Shown here one piece after another: positions 34,000-43,485 of a stretch of DNA of 57,719 bases (positions within the stretch are counted from its first letter, which is position 1; each line of letters starts with the position of its first letter). Source of the DNA: UMGS1251 sp036666555. GTDB lineage: Bacteria > Bacillota > Clostridia > Lachnospirales > Lachnospiraceae. Both the position numbers and the translations under genes were made by a program. Below the pieces are notes generated by a model that did not search any database, was not told the DNA's origin, and saw only the letters and a program-made list of their open reading frames with translations. The DNA is taken from assembly GCA_036666555.1 (NCBI GenBank), contig JAVWVS010000014.1:1-57719 (forward strand). Reading direction: 5' to 3'.

Positions 34000-35240
34000 A
34001 CTTTTGCATAAAATTCTTTTGGAATATATGCTTTTACGGAAATTCCCTCTGGAAGATATTCTTCTTCCAACAGTTCTCCATAATTTCGAATCACCTGAAT
34101 TTTTCCGGTTTCATCGTAAGTATATAGTCTTTCAATATATATTTTCTCTTTTCTTAACAGCTCTTCCAGTATTTCTTGAAACGGTTCCAGTCCTTTTCCT
34201 GTTTTGGCTGAAATCGGAAGAGAGTAATCTGCTTGAAAATCTTTGCATGTCCCTGGTTCTACAAGTTTATCTTGTTTATTAAATAAAGTAATGACTGGCT
34301 TATCTTTCACTTCTAATTTGCATAGAGTATCATATACCACATGCATCTGTGTCTCCATCTGAGGATTCGACGCATCCACTACGTGAATAATCACATCCGC
34401 ATATTTTGCCTCTTCCAAGGTACTTTGAAATGCTTCAATGAGATGATGTGGCAGTTTCCGAATAAAGCCTACCGTATCGGTAAATAGTATTTCTTGCCCG
34501 CCCGGAAGACGAAATGCTCTTGTGGTTGGATCCAGTGTTGCAAACAATTGATCTTCTTCCAGTACATCTGCACCGGTCAGTGTATTTAATAACGTGGATT
34601 TTCCTGCATTGGTATACCCGGTAATAGCTGCTACCGGTACATGATTTTTCACCCGTTGTCCCCGCACCACATCCCGGTGACATTTCACGTCTTTTAATTC
34701 CCGATTCAGCTGTGCAATTCTGTCCTTAATCAGTCGTCGGTCCATTTCCAGTTTTTTCTCACCGGGTCCTCTAGTCCCGATACCTCCACCCAATCTGGAA
34801 AGTGACTTTCGAAGCCCCACCAGTCTGGATTGACGATAACGAAGCTGCGCCAGTTCCACTTGAATCTTCCCCTCATTGGTAATGGCTCTGGCAGCGAAAA
34901 TATCCAGAATAATCAAGGTGCGGTCCATTACTTTTGTTTCCAGCATATCTTGAAGATTCCCCAATTGTACCGGAGAAAGTTCATCATCACAAATGATTCC
35001 GGTTGCTTCACATTCCCACAACAGGTCCTTGATTTCTTCTATTTTTCCTCTTCCCACATAAACTCCGGGATGTATCTGGTCTCGATTCTGAATGACTCTG
35101 CCTACTGTCTCAGCGCCTGCAGTCTTTACTAATTCTTCCAATTCATCTAAAGATTGTTCCGTATCATCCTCATTTTTCAGACTCACCCCAACCAAAATCA
35201 CTCGTTCTTTCTTTTTCTTTAACTCTATCATTTCTGTCAT
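33996..35240 (-). CDS. hflX: Ribosome-splitting GTPase HflX
   Basis: 414 residues. An N-terminal HflX domain with a glycine-rich loop (SRLGGGIGTRGPGEKKLEMDRR, about 145-167) precedes a G domain with G1 GYTNAGKST, G2/G3 FATLDPTTR and DTVGFIRKLP, and G4 NKQD. HflX binds 50S subunits, splits stalled ribosomes and supports heat or antibiotic stress recovery. It lies 8 bases downstream of the TPR lipoprotein gene on the same strand, and it ends by overlapping the AraC gene tail-to-tail. Confidence 0.95.
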   Translation of the reverse strand: MTEMIELKKKKERVILVGVSLKNEDDTEQSLDELEELVKTAGAETVGRVIQNRDQIHPGVYVGRGKIEEIKDLLWECEATGIICDDELSPVQLGNLQDMLETKVMDRTLIILDIFAARAITNEGKIQVELAQLRYRQSRLVGLRKSLSRLGGGIGTRGPGEKKLEMDRRLIKDRIAQLNRELKDVKCHRDVVRGQRVKNHVPVAAITGYTNAGKSTLLNTLTGADVLEEDQLFATLDPTTRAFRLPGGQEILFTDTVGFIRKLPHHLIEAFQSTLEEAKYADVIIHVVDASNPQMETQMHVVYDTLCKLEVKDKPVITLFNKQDKLVEPGTCKDFQADYSLPISAKTGKGLEPFQEILEELLRKEKIYIERLYTYDETGKIQVIRNYGELLEEEYLPEGISVKAYIPKEFYAKV

Positions 35241-35247
35241 ATTTTCC

Positions 35248-35790
35248 CTATCTCGTCTCTAAGAATTGTGCTTCTTTTGCACCATCTGCATCATCCGGAT
35301 ACTTTGTAATGTATTCTGCGATTTTTGCTTTTGCATTTGGCCAGTCTCTTAATTCTTCATACGCGGACACTTGATTAAACTCCATTTCCTGAATAAGTTC
35401 CGGCTGATTTCCCTCACAGGCAAGTCCTTGATTAAATTGATTCAATGCCTCTGTAAAATTCCCTGCTTTCATTTCGCAAATCCCTATAAAATTATATATG
35501 GTTCCTGTTTTTTCAGTTCCTTTTGCTAATGCAGTCTGAAAAGCTTCTTTCGCCTTTTCATAATTTCCCATTTCCCAATAGGCAATTCCTTTTCCGCGAT
35601 ACGCTTCTGCTACCTGCAATTTTTTTTTGTCATTTTCTCCCCACTTTTCAATGGTGGTATCAAAAGACTCAATCGCCTCTTCATACTTACATTCTTGTAA
35701 AAGCTCGGTTCCATCTTGCAACGGACGGCATCCTACCATAAGTAAACTGCTCACAATAACCAGTACCATTATTTTTATGATCTCTTTCAT
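35248..35790 (-). CDS. TPR-repeat lipoprotein
   Basis: 180 residues from the ATG at 35790. The longer frame (to 35892) overlaps the ATPase gene and lacks a signal. A basic N-terminus and hydrophobic stretch end in a lipobox, LMVGC, with the acylated cysteine near residue 21. After this come three to four TPR motifs (ECKYEEAIESFDTTIEKW, AYWEMGNYEKAKEAFQTAL, CEMKAGNFTEALNQFNQGL, AYEELRDWPNAKAKIAEYI). It is a membrane-tethered scaffold for protein contacts; partners are unknown. It lies 20 bases after the metal ATPase gene and 8 before hflX, in one operon. Confidence 0.85.
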   Translation of the reverse strand: MKEIIKIMVLVIVSSLLMVGCRPLQDGTELLQECKYEEAIESFDTTIEKWGENDKKKLQVAEAYRGKGIAYWEMGNYEKAKEAFQTALAKGTEKTGTIYNFIGICEMKAGNFTEALNQFNQGLACEGNQPELIQEMEFNQVSAYEELRDWPNAKAKIAEYITKYPDDADGAKEAQFLETR

Positions 35791-35810
35791 TACTCCAAAA
35801 ACTCCTTTTC

Positions 35811-37670
35811 CTATGCCGGATACCTTAGTACCCATATTGCGTTTAAAATAGCAAGCAACATCACGCCGATATCTGCAAATACTGCTCCCCACATAGAAAT
35901 ATAGCCAAATGCTGACAATCCAAGTACGACCACTTTGAGCAACAAAGCAACTGTAATGTTTTGTCTGACTACCTTCATCGTCGCACGAGACAAGCGGATG
36001 GCATCCACAATTTTAAATGGCTCATCTTCCATTAATACAATATCTGCTGCTTCAATTGCTGCATCGGATCCTAACGCTCCCATGGCAATGCCCACATCTG
36101 CTCTGGCAAGAACCGGTGCATCATTAATACCATCTCCAACAAATACTAATTTTTCCGTATCATTTTGCGTGGACATCATATCCTCTAAAATTTCTAATTT
36201 ATCTTCCGGCAAAAGATTGGTATAAACACTGTCCATTCCTAATTCTTTTCCCACTTTCTTTCCTGCTGCTTTCGTGTCTCCAGTCAGCATCACAAGTGAT
36301 GTCTGGTATTTCTCTTTAAGCTCCCACATAGTATCTACCGCATCTTCTTTTAATGAATCGGTAACTACAATGTATCCCACATATTCTCTGCCTACTGCTA
36401 CATAAATAATAGTTCCAGGCACTTGAAGTTCCTTTATCTCTATCTGGCGCTGGCGCATTAATTTTGCATTTCCGATATATACCAATTCTCCTTTGAAAAT
36501 TGCCCGCATTCCATATCCCGGAAATTCATCTACTTTCGTAACACTTTCTCTTACAATTTCTTTTCCATAGGCTTCACTAATGGACTGTGCCACCGGATGA
36601 TTGGAGTAACTTTCTACATGTGCAACAATCTCAAGGAGTTCATTCACCGACCGACTAAACGCTTTCACTTCGTCCACTTCAAAAATTCCCTGTGTCAGTG
36701 TTCCTGTTTTATCAAATACAAAGGTGTCTGCTTTTGCAAGTGTTTCCAAAAAGTTCCCGCCCTTAATGATAATACCTCTTCTTGCTGCTGCCGCTATTCC
36801 ACCAAAAAATGCCACCGGTACAGATACCGCCAGTCCACAAGGGCAAGCCACTACTAAGAAAATCAATCCTCGGTAAACCCATGTGGACCAATTTCCTCCC
36901 ACAATAAATGGAGGGATAATTGCCAGAATCAGTGCACACACTACCACAAATGGAGTATACAGCCTTGCTAAGCGTGTTATAAATCGCTCACTATCCGCTT
37001 TTTTATTACCTGCATCTTCCACCAGCTCTAATACCTTTGACACGGTGGAATCCAGATACTGCCGTACTACCTTGGCTTCAATTCCACCGGTCATATTAAT
37101 ACTGCCACTATAAATAACATCTCCCGTTACCACCTCTGAAGGCATGGATTCACCAGTAATCGCCTGGGTATCCAGTAAAGTATTCCCAAATGTAATCACC
37201 GCATCCACAGGAATTCTCTCTCCCGGCTTTACAATAATAATATCCCGTAGCTGTAATTCTCCCGGGTCTACTCTTTTTTCACCTTCCGGTGTCTTAAGAT
37301 TTGCATATACCGGTCGAATATCCATTAATTCTGCAATGGTTTTTTTGGAGCTTCCCAGTGCAAACATTTCACAAATATTCCCCACCTGGAAGAATAAAAT
37401 CACTGCCACGCCTTCCATATACTTTCCAATCAAAAAGGCACCTACGGTTGCAATTAGCATTAATATGTTTTCATCAAATATCTTTTTCGCCAATAAATTT
37501 TTATGAATTTCTTTCACAACCCCAAAAACCATTATCAGATATGCTGATAAAAACATGATTAGTTTTTCATTTTCCATAAAGCTATATTTTCGAACACCAA
37601 TCAGTGCACACACATAAATGATTGTCCCAATGCCAATTCTGATTAAATTATTTCTTCCCTCTTTTGTCAT
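35811..37670 (-). CDS. Zn2+/Cd2+/Pb2+-type P1B ATPase lacking an N-terminal metal-binding domain
   Basis: 619 residues, short for the family because no HMA domain precedes the first helices. The transport motif CPCGLAVSVP lies near 277, the phosphorylation site DKTGTLTQG near 320, the HP motif SNHPVAQ near 368, and GDGINDAPVLARADVGIAMG near 525. The last helices carry a lysine (ALLLKVVVL) and an aspartate (FADIGVM), the pair that marks the P1B-2 zinc/cadmium/lead class. It would export toxic divalent metals. Promoter and palindrome (37699-37739) suggest metalloregulation. The TPR lipoprotein and hflX follow. Confidence 0.92.
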   Translation of the reverse strand: MTKEGRNNLIRIGIGTIIYVCALIGVRKYSFMENEKLIMFLSAYLIMVFGVVKEIHKNLLAKKIFDENILMLIATVGAFLIGKYMEGVAVILFFQVGNICEMFALGSSKKTIAELMDIRPVYANLKTPEGEKRVDPGELQLRDIIIVKPGERIPVDAVITFGNTLLDTQAITGESMPSEVVTGDVIYSGSINMTGGIEAKVVRQYLDSTVSKVLELVEDAGNKKADSERFITRLARLYTPFVVVCALILAIIPPFIVGGNWSTWVYRGLIFLVVACPCGLAVSVPVAFFGGIAAAARRGIIIKGGNFLETLAKADTFVFDKTGTLTQGIFEVDEVKAFSRSVNELLEIVAHVESYSNHPVAQSISEAYGKEIVRESVTKVDEFPGYGMRAIFKGELVYIGNAKLMRQRQIEIKELQVPGTIIYVAVGREYVGYIVVTDSLKEDAVDTMWELKEKYQTSLVMLTGDTKAAGKKVGKELGMDSVYTNLLPEDKLEILEDMMSTQNDTEKLVFVGDGINDAPVLARADVGIAMGALGSDAAIEAADIVLMEDEPFKIVDAIRLSRATMKVVRQNITVALLLKVVVLGLSAFGYISMWGAVFADIGVMLLAILNAIWVLRYPA

Positions 37671-37698
37671 ATCTCTATTCTCTTTCTCTTTTTATATC

Positions 37699-37739
37699 GA
37701 CCTAACTATCATTATTGCAAATCCTGCATGTTAGGTCAA
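37699..37739 (-). promoter_or_regulatory. Promoter of the metal ATPase operon with flanking GACCTAAC/GTTAGGTC inverted repeat
   Basis: Minus-strand -35 TTGACC (37734-37739), 17 bases, then -10 AATAAT (37711-37716). Inverted arms gacctaac (37699-37706) and gttaggtc (37730-37737) bracket the -10 and cover the -35 and the expected start site. The half-site is similar to the TTAGGT/ACCTAA arms of DtxR-family boxes, though the spacing is wider. Confidence 0.5.
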
Positions 37740-37820
37740 TGTTTTCACTTGAAAAGATACTTAAATTACATATTTTGTACTTTTCATCTTGTTTTTCTGT
37801 GAAAATATGATTTTTTATAA

Positions 37821-37854
37821 GGAAGAAAAGAATCGACAAGTGCTTTGCCGATTC
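37821..37854 (-). terminator. Terminator of ftsH
   Basis: A 10-base stem with one G-T wobble (37830-37839 with 37845-37854; gaatcg arms) lies 7 bases after the ftsH stop and runs into TTTTCTTCC on the minus strand. It is moderately strong. Confidence 0.6.
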
Positions 37855-37860
37855 CTAACT

Positions 37861-39879
37861 TTATTCTTTCTCCATGTCTATTTCAATCTTCGGTTCTATT
37901 TCTACCTTCGGTTCTGTTTCTTCTGTGCTGGTTACCTGTTTTCTCATTCCGATACGTTCCTCTTTGGGTTTTTCTTCTGCCTCTTCTACTGTGATTCCTT
38001 GTACTTCCCGAAAGATCTTCATGAATTCCTTACCGGTAATGGTTTCTTTTTCAATTAAATATGCTGCGATTTTATCCAGTGCTTCTCTATTCTCAAGAAG
38101 AAGTCTTTTTGCTTCCTCATAGGCCACTTTCAACATGTCCATGACTTCTCTATCAATTTCCGCCGCAGTCTCTTCCCCACAGTTGGACACTGGTCGCCCA
38201 TCTAAATATCTTTGTTGTACTGATTCCAAACCAATCAGACCAAATTTTTCTGACATACCATACTGGGTAATCATCGCTCTGGCCACTGAAGTTGCCTTTT
38301 CAATATCATTGGAAGCACCTGTGGTCACCGTGTTAAATACAATTTCCTCTGCCGCACGGCCAGAAAGTAATCCGGTCAACATCGCTTCCAGCTCTTTCTT
38401 GGTATTTAAGAATTTCTCCTCTTCCGGTGTCTGCATCACATAGCCAAGTGCACCCATGGTTCTGGGCACAATCGTGATTTTTTGTACCGGTTCGGAATCT
38501 TTTTGAAGTGCACTGACCAGTGCATGTCCTACCTCATGATAGGATACAATTCTTCGCTCTTCCTGACTCATAATACGATCTTTCTTCTCTTTTCCTACCA
38601 AGACCACTTCTACGGCTTCAAACAGATCCACTTGTGCCACTACCTGGCGTCCATGCTTGACTGCATTGATTGCTGCCTCATTAATCATATTGGCTAAATC
38701 CGATCCCACTGCACCTGATGTTGCCAAAGCAATGGCTTCCAGATCTACCGTTTCATCCATTTTCACACCTTTTGCGTGAACCTTGAGCACATCTACCCTG
38801 CCCTTTAAATCCGGTTTATCTACAATGATACGCCTGTCAAAACGTCCCGGACGTAACAATGCAGGATCCAGTATCTCCGGTCGGTTGGTGGCCGCAAGAA
38901 GCAGTAATCCCTTATCGGTATCAAATCCATCCATCTCTGCCAGTAACTGATTCAACGTCTGCTCTCGTTCGTCATTGCTACCCATGCCATTGTCACGGCT
39001 TTTCCCGATTGCATCAATCTCATCAATAAAAATGATACACGGTGCCATCGCCTGTGCCTGTTTAAATAGATCTCTGACTCTGGATGCACCTACTCCTACA
39101 TACATTTCTACAAATGCAGAACCAGACAGCGAAAAGAATGGTACTTTTGCCTCTCCCGCAACTGCTTTTGCAAGCAATGTTTTTCCGGTTCCCGGAGGAC
39201 CCACCAATAAAGCGCCTTTGGGAAGTTTCGCTCCAATTCCGGTATATTTACCCGGATTATGAAGGAAGTCCACTACTTCTTGCAGTGACTCTTTTGCTTC
39301 GTCTTGTCCTGCGACATCTTTAAAGGTAACACCTGTTTTTTTCTCCACGCCATACATTTTGGCATTGCTTTTTCCAACGCCCATCATGCCGCCACCTTTT
39401 GACATCCTTTTCATAAGGAAATTCATTGCGAAAAGAATAATCGCAAAAGGAAGTACAATGCTTAACAATACGTTAAGAAGAATCGCAGATGTGGAATCCG
39501 GTATCTTCTGACGGTACTCTACACCTGCTTTATTCAGCCGGTCCGGTAATGTCTCATCTTTTACAATTCCAGTGTAATAGGTGACTGCTCCGGTAGTCGC
39601 GCCATTTCCAAAGGGACTTTCTGACTTTTCACTATTGACTTTTTCTTTCGGCGTGATGATTAACTTCTCGGCATCAAATACTACTTTCTTCACCTCTTTG
39701 TTATCCACCATCTTCAGAAATTTACTGTAGGAAATTTCTTTATCGGTGCCACCTTGCATCAATTGATATAAGCCTAATACCAAAAACGCAGTGATGAGTG
39801 TTGTCAATATAATCACTGCCCATCCCTGTTTGCCATTTTTAGGATCTTTTTTATTATTTGGTTTGTTTTGATTATCCAT
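37861..39879 (-). CDS. ftsH: ATP-dependent zinc metalloprotease FtsH
   Basis: 672 residues. There are two membrane helices (about 20-42 and 130-150) with an extracytoplasmic stretch between them. The AAA module has Walker A GPPGTGKTLLAKAVAGEA near 230, Walker B IIFIDEIDAIG, and the SRH region LLAATNRPEILDPALLRPGRFDRR. The zinc site HEVGH is near 446 (HEXXH). A charged, glutamate-rich tail closes it. It degrades membrane proteins and short-lived regulators. It has its own promoter (39907-39935) and terminator. The hpt and tilS genes often linked in firmicutes are absent. Confidence 0.97.
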   Translation of the reverse strand: MDNQNKPNNKKDPKNGKQGWAVIILTTLITAFLVLGLYQLMQGGTDKEISYSKFLKMVDNKEVKKVVFDAEKLIITPKEKVNSEKSESPFGNGATTGAVTYYTGIVKDETLPDRLNKAGVEYRQKIPDSTSAILLNVLLSIVLPFAIILFAMNFLMKRMSKGGGMMGVGKSNAKMYGVEKKTGVTFKDVAGQDEAKESLQEVVDFLHNPGKYTGIGAKLPKGALLVGPPGTGKTLLAKAVAGEAKVPFFSLSGSAFVEMYVGVGASRVRDLFKQAQAMAPCIIFIDEIDAIGKSRDNGMGSNDEREQTLNQLLAEMDGFDTDKGLLLLAATNRPEILDPALLRPGRFDRRIIVDKPDLKGRVDVLKVHAKGVKMDETVDLEAIALATSGAVGSDLANMINEAAINAVKHGRQVVAQVDLFEAVEVVLVGKEKKDRIMSQEERRIVSYHEVGHALVSALQKDSEPVQKITIVPRTMGALGYVMQTPEEEKFLNTKKELEAMLTGLLSGRAAEEIVFNTVTTGASNDIEKATSVARAMITQYGMSEKFGLIGLESVQQRYLDGRPVSNCGEETAAEIDREVMDMLKVAYEEAKRLLLENREALDKIAAYLIEKETITGKEFMKIFREVQGITVEEAEEKPKEERIGMRKQVTSTEETEPKVEIEPKIEIDMEKE

Positions 39880-39906
39880 GTTTTCCTCCTAGACCTTGTC
39901 TCTTCC

Positions 39907-39935
39907 ATTATAGAGACCCCCCACGCATAAAGCAA
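39907..39935 (-). promoter_or_regulatory. Promoter of ftsH (TTGCTT-N17-TATAAT)
   Basis: Minus-strand -35 TTGCTT (39930-39935) and perfect TATAAT (39907-39912) with 17-base spacing. The 5' leader would be about 20 bases before the ATG at 39879, which has AGGAGG. Confidence 0.65.
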
Positions 39936-40101
39936 TAAAAACATTGTGAAAAGAAACTTCCTTTTCTTAAACTTTTCTAAAAAAGCATAAAAATTAATAT
40001 ATATTTAAGTAGCGTAAGCAATTCCTTTTGTAGTATACTAATGAATGTGATGTTATTTATTCGCTTCTCACTAAAACAAATGCAAAGGAATGATGATACC
40101 T

Positions 40102-41577
40102 ATGAAAATTGGATTCGATAATAACAAATATTTATCTATGCAGTCGGAACATATCCGCGAAAGAATTAATCAGTTTGACAATAAATTATATTTAGAATTC
40201 GGCGGGAAACTTTTTGATGACTATCATGCTTCCAGAGTCCTTCCTGGATTTCAACCGGATAGTAAGTTGCGACTTTTAATGCAATTATCCGATCAAGCGG
40301 AGTTAGTGATTGTCATTAGCGCCGGAGATATTGAACAAAATAAAATGCGCGGGGATCTTGGAATCACTTATGATTCCGACGTTCTTCGCCTAATGGATTT
40401 ATATAAAGACAGTGGGCTTTATGTAGGCAGTGTAGTGATTACCCAGTATTCCGGGCAAAATAGCGCCTTACTTTTTAGGGGCAGGCTTGAAAAATTAGGA
40501 ATTAAAGTATATACCCATTATGCTATAGAGGGATATCCTTCTAATATTCCACTGATTGTCAGTGACGAAGGATACGGAAAAAATGAATATATTGAAACTA
40601 TAAAACCACTTGTCATTGTAACTGCCCCCGGTCCCGGAAGCGGGAAAATGGCTACTTGCCTATCCCAGCTTTATCATGAACATAAACGTGGTGTTCGTGC
40701 AGGCTATGCAAAATTCGAGACCTTCCCGGTCTGGAATCTTCCATTAAAGCATCCGGTAAACTTAGCATACGAAGCCGCTACTGCAGATTTAAACGATATT
40801 AATATCATTGATCCCTTCCATTTAGAGGCCTATGGAATTACAACGGTAAACTATAACCGCGATGTAGAAATTTTCCCTGTTTTAGATGCTATTTTCGAAA
40901 AAATATATGGGGAAAATCCTTATAAATCACCTACGGATATGGGCGTGAATATGGCCGGGAATTGTATTGTGGATGACAACGTATGTCAGGAAGCCTCTCG
41001 TCAGGAAATCATCCGTCGTTATTACCATTCTCTCAATGGACTGTTGGAAGGAAACTCTCCGGAAGATGAGAATTATAAATTGGAGCTATTGATGAAGCAG
41101 GCAAAGGTAACTGTGGAGGACCGTAAGGTGGTTCCGATGGCACTGAAACGTGCTGCGGAAACCGGTGGACCCGTTGCTTGTCTGGAACTTCCGGATGAAA
41201 CGATGATTACCGGAAAGACTTCTGATTTGCTTGGTGCTTCTGCCGCATTACTTTTAAATGCATTAAAACAATTAGCCGGAATTGACCACGAACAACATGT
41301 CATTTCTCCCAAAGCCATTGAGCCTATTCAAAAATTGAAAACAGAATATCTGGGAAGCCGCAATCCACGACTTCATATTGATGAAGTATTGATTGCCCTA
41401 TCCATCAGTGCTGTTGATAACGAAAATGCACAACGTGCCTTGGCACAATTACCCAACCTCAAAAATTGTCAAGCTCACACATCGGTCATGTTGTCCCAGG
41501 TGGATATTAAATCCTTTCAGAAACTGAAAATCCAGGTGACTTCTGAAGCCAAATATGAAAAAAGACCACTTTACTAG
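40102..41577 (+). CDS. DUF1846 (UPF0371) family protein
   Basis: 491 residues from the ATG at 40102, whose product opens MKIGFDNNKYLSMQSEHI like family members. ATGs at 40090 and 40093 are also in frame but sit too close to the AAAGGA site. The family block GFQPDSKLRLLMQLSDQAELVIVISAGDIEQNKMRGDLGITYD is present, and a glycine-rich loop, TAPGPGSGKMATCLSQL (about 180-196), resembles a phosphate-binding loop. It is soluble and intact. The biochemical role is not something I can assign. It stands alone on the plus strand, divergent from ftsH, with a terminator after it. Confidence 0.88.
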   Translation: MKIGFDNNKYLSMQSEHIRERINQFDNKLYLEFGGKLFDDYHASRVLPGFQPDSKLRLLMQLSDQAELVIVISAGDIEQNKMRGDLGITYDSDVLRLMDLYKDSGLYVGSVVITQYSGQNSALLFRGRLEKLGIKVYTHYAIEGYPSNIPLIVSDEGYGKNEYIETIKPLVIVTAPGPGSGKMATCLSQLYHEHKRGVRAGYAKFETFPVWNLPLKHPVNLAYEAATADLNDINIIDPFHLEAYGITTVNYNRDVEIFPVLDAIFEKIYGENPYKSPTDMGVNMAGNCIVDDNVCQEASRQEIIRRYYHSLNGLLEGNSPEDENYKLELLMKQAKVTVEDRKVVPMALKRAAETGGPVACLELPDETMITGKTSDLLGASAALLLNALKQLAGIDHEQHVISPKAIEPIQKLKTEYLGSRNPRLHIDEVLIALSISAVDNENAQRALAQLPNLKNCQAHTSVMLSQVDIKSFQKLKIQVTSEAKYEKRPLY

Positions 41578-41582
41578 TGGAT

Positions 41583-41630
41583 AAAAAAGAGATTCCTACA
41601 AGATGTTCGTCTTGCAGGAATCTCTTTTTT
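41583..41630. terminator. Bidirectional terminator between DUF1846 and the ABC exporter operon
   Basis: A 20-base stem (41583-41602 with 41611-41630; core agagattcctacaag, one mismatch) has an 8-base loop and is flanked by A6 and T6. It serves the plus-strand DUF1846 gene and the minus-strand ABC gene that stops at 41632. Confidence 0.88.
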
Positions 41631-41631
41631 C

Positions 41632-43485
41632 TTACGCCGTTTCTTTTTCAAACTGTGAGTTATACAGTTCTGCATAAAATCCTTCTTTTTCTAATAATTC
41701 TTCGTGATTACCCTGCTCGATAATATCTCCATCCTTCATGACCAAAATCAAGTCGGCATCTCGAATGGTAGAAAGCCGGTGTGCAATGACAAAGCTGGTT
41801 CTCCCCTTCATCAGATTGTCCATTGCTTTTTGAATTCTTACTTCCGTTCGGGTATCTACAGAACTGGTTGCCTCATCCAAAATTAATATTTTGGGATCTG
41901 CTAAGATTGCCCTGGCAATGGTCAATAATTGTTTCTGTCCCTGGGATACGTTACTTGCTTCTTCATTCAATTCCATATCATAACCTTGTGGCAATGTTTG
42001 CACAAAACGGTGGACATGTGCCGCTTTTGCCGCTTCTATAACTTCTTCATCGGTTGCATCTAATCTGCCATAGCGTATATTATCTTTGATACTCCCATGA
42101 AACAACCAAGTGTCTTGCAGTACCATACCAAACATTTCCCGCAATTCACTACGATTAAAATTCTTAATGTCATGTCCGTCTACCTTAATTGCTCCGCTGT
42201 TTACATCATAAAAGCGCATGAGCAATTTTACCATAGTTGTTTTTCCTGCACCGGTAGGTCCTACAATCGCAATTTTTTGTCCTTGTTTGATCTTTGCGGA
42301 AAAATCATTGATAATTATTTTGTCTTCCTGATATCCAAAGTGCACCTGTTCAAAGCTGACGTTTCCTTCTAATCCTTCCACTGCTACCGGCTGATTCACG
42401 GTCTGATCCTCTTCCGGTTCGTCCAGGAACTCAAACACCCGTTCCGAAGCTGCTGCCGTAGATTGCAATAAATTGGCCACCTGAGCTACCTGTTGGATAG
42501 GTTGTGTGAAATTTCTTACATATTGAATAAAGGATTGAATGTCTCCGACTTCAATGGTTTTTTGAATCACCAGATATCCGCCCAGTACTGCCACCGCTAC
42601 ATATCCTAAATTTCCCACAAACTGCATGACCGGCATCATCATGCCGGAAAGAAACTGTGATTTCCATGCTGATTGATATAGAATTTCATTGGTCTCATCG
42701 AACTCTTTGATTACATCTTCTTCTTTATTAAACACCCTAACAATATTCTGCCCACCATACACTTCTTCTACCTGACCATTGACATGACCTAAATATTCTT
42801 GTTGCGATTTGAAATATTTTTGTGATTTCTTTACAATCAATGAAATCAGCCCCATGGATACAGGCAAAATCAATAGGGCAATCACCGTCATCAATGGGCT
42901 GATGCTAAGCATCATCACCAATACCCCTACCAGCATCAGTACCGATGTAATCATCTGGGTAGCACTCTGGTTAAGACTTTGACTTAGGGTATCCACATCA
43001 TTGGTTACACGGGAAAGTACTTCTCCATGGGTATTTTTATCAAAATAACTCATGGGCATTCGGCTGATTTTCTCTGAAATCTCTTTTCGTAGTTGATAGG
43101 TTAGTTTCTGTGATACTCCTGTCATAATATATCCTTGAATAAAGGAAAACAATACACTCAATACATATAGTCCTAATAAAAACACAAGAATATGTCCGAT
43201 TTTAGTAAAATCAATTCCTGCGCCACCGGATACTTTTCCTACTAATCCTTTAAATATTTCCGTAGTTGCTTTTCCTAAAATCTTTGGTCCCACAATGGTA
43301 AACATGGTACTGCCAATTGCAAAAATCACAACGAACAAGATGGAGATTTTGAATCTGCTGATATATTTTAATAAGGTTTTCATTGTACCTTTAAAGTCTT
43401 TGGCCTTTTCACCCGGCATCATGTGTCCGCCTGGTCCATGCCCACCCATAGGACCTCTTCGTTTTTTTGGTGCTTCACTACTCAT
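41632..43485 (-). CDS. ABC exporter half-transporter B (canonical Walker B, degenerate signature)
   Basis: 617 residues from the ATG at 43485 (GGAGG nine bases upstream); the longer frame from 43512 has no site. A Gly/His/Met/Pro-rich N-terminus (GGHGPGGHMM) precedes six transmembrane helices and a nucleotide-binding domain with Walker A GPTGAGKTT near 412, signature VSQGQ near 513 in place of LSGGQ, and Walker B ILILDEATS with the catalytic Glu near 537. It pairs with the upstream 729-residue protein: this subunit supplies the working Walker B and the partner supplies the good signature. The start overlaps the partner's stop by 8 bases. Substrate is probably a drug or peptide-like compound, controlled by the MarR gene. 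Confidence 0.93.
   Translation of the reverse strand: MSSEAPKKRRGPMGGHGPGGHMMPGEKAKDFKGTMKTLLKYISRFKISILFVVIFAIGSTMFTIVGPKILGKATTEIFKGLVGKVSGGAGIDFTKIGHILVFLLGLYVLSVLFSFIQGYIMTGVSQKLTYQLRKEISEKISRMPMSYFDKNTHGEVLSRVTNDVDTLSQSLNQSATQMITSVLMLVGVLVMMLSISPLMTVIALLILPVSMGLISLIVKKSQKYFKSQQEYLGHVNGQVEEVYGGQNIVRVFNKEEDVIKEFDETNEILYQSAWKSQFLSGMMMPVMQFVGNLGYVAVAVLGGYLVIQKTIEVGDIQSFIQYVRNFTQPIQQVAQVANLLQSTAAASERVFEFLDEPEEDQTVNQPVAVEGLEGNVSFEQVHFGYQEDKIIINDFSAKIKQGQKIAIVGPTGAGKTTMVKLLMRFYDVNSGAIKVDGHDIKNFNRSELREMFGMVLQDTWLFHGSIKDNIRYGRLDATDEEVIEAAKAAHVHRFVQTLPQGYDMELNEEASNVSQGQKQLLTIARAILADPKILILDEATSSVDTRTEVRIQKAMDNLMKGRTSFVIAHRLSTIRDADLILVMKDGDIIEQGNHEELLEKEGFYAELYNSQFEKETA

Noticed and set aside
37789..38058. 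Plus-strand ORF opposite the 3' end of ftsH
   Set aside because: Phe-rich shadow frame with no ribosome site or family match; it mirrors the Glu/Lys-rich tail of FtsH.
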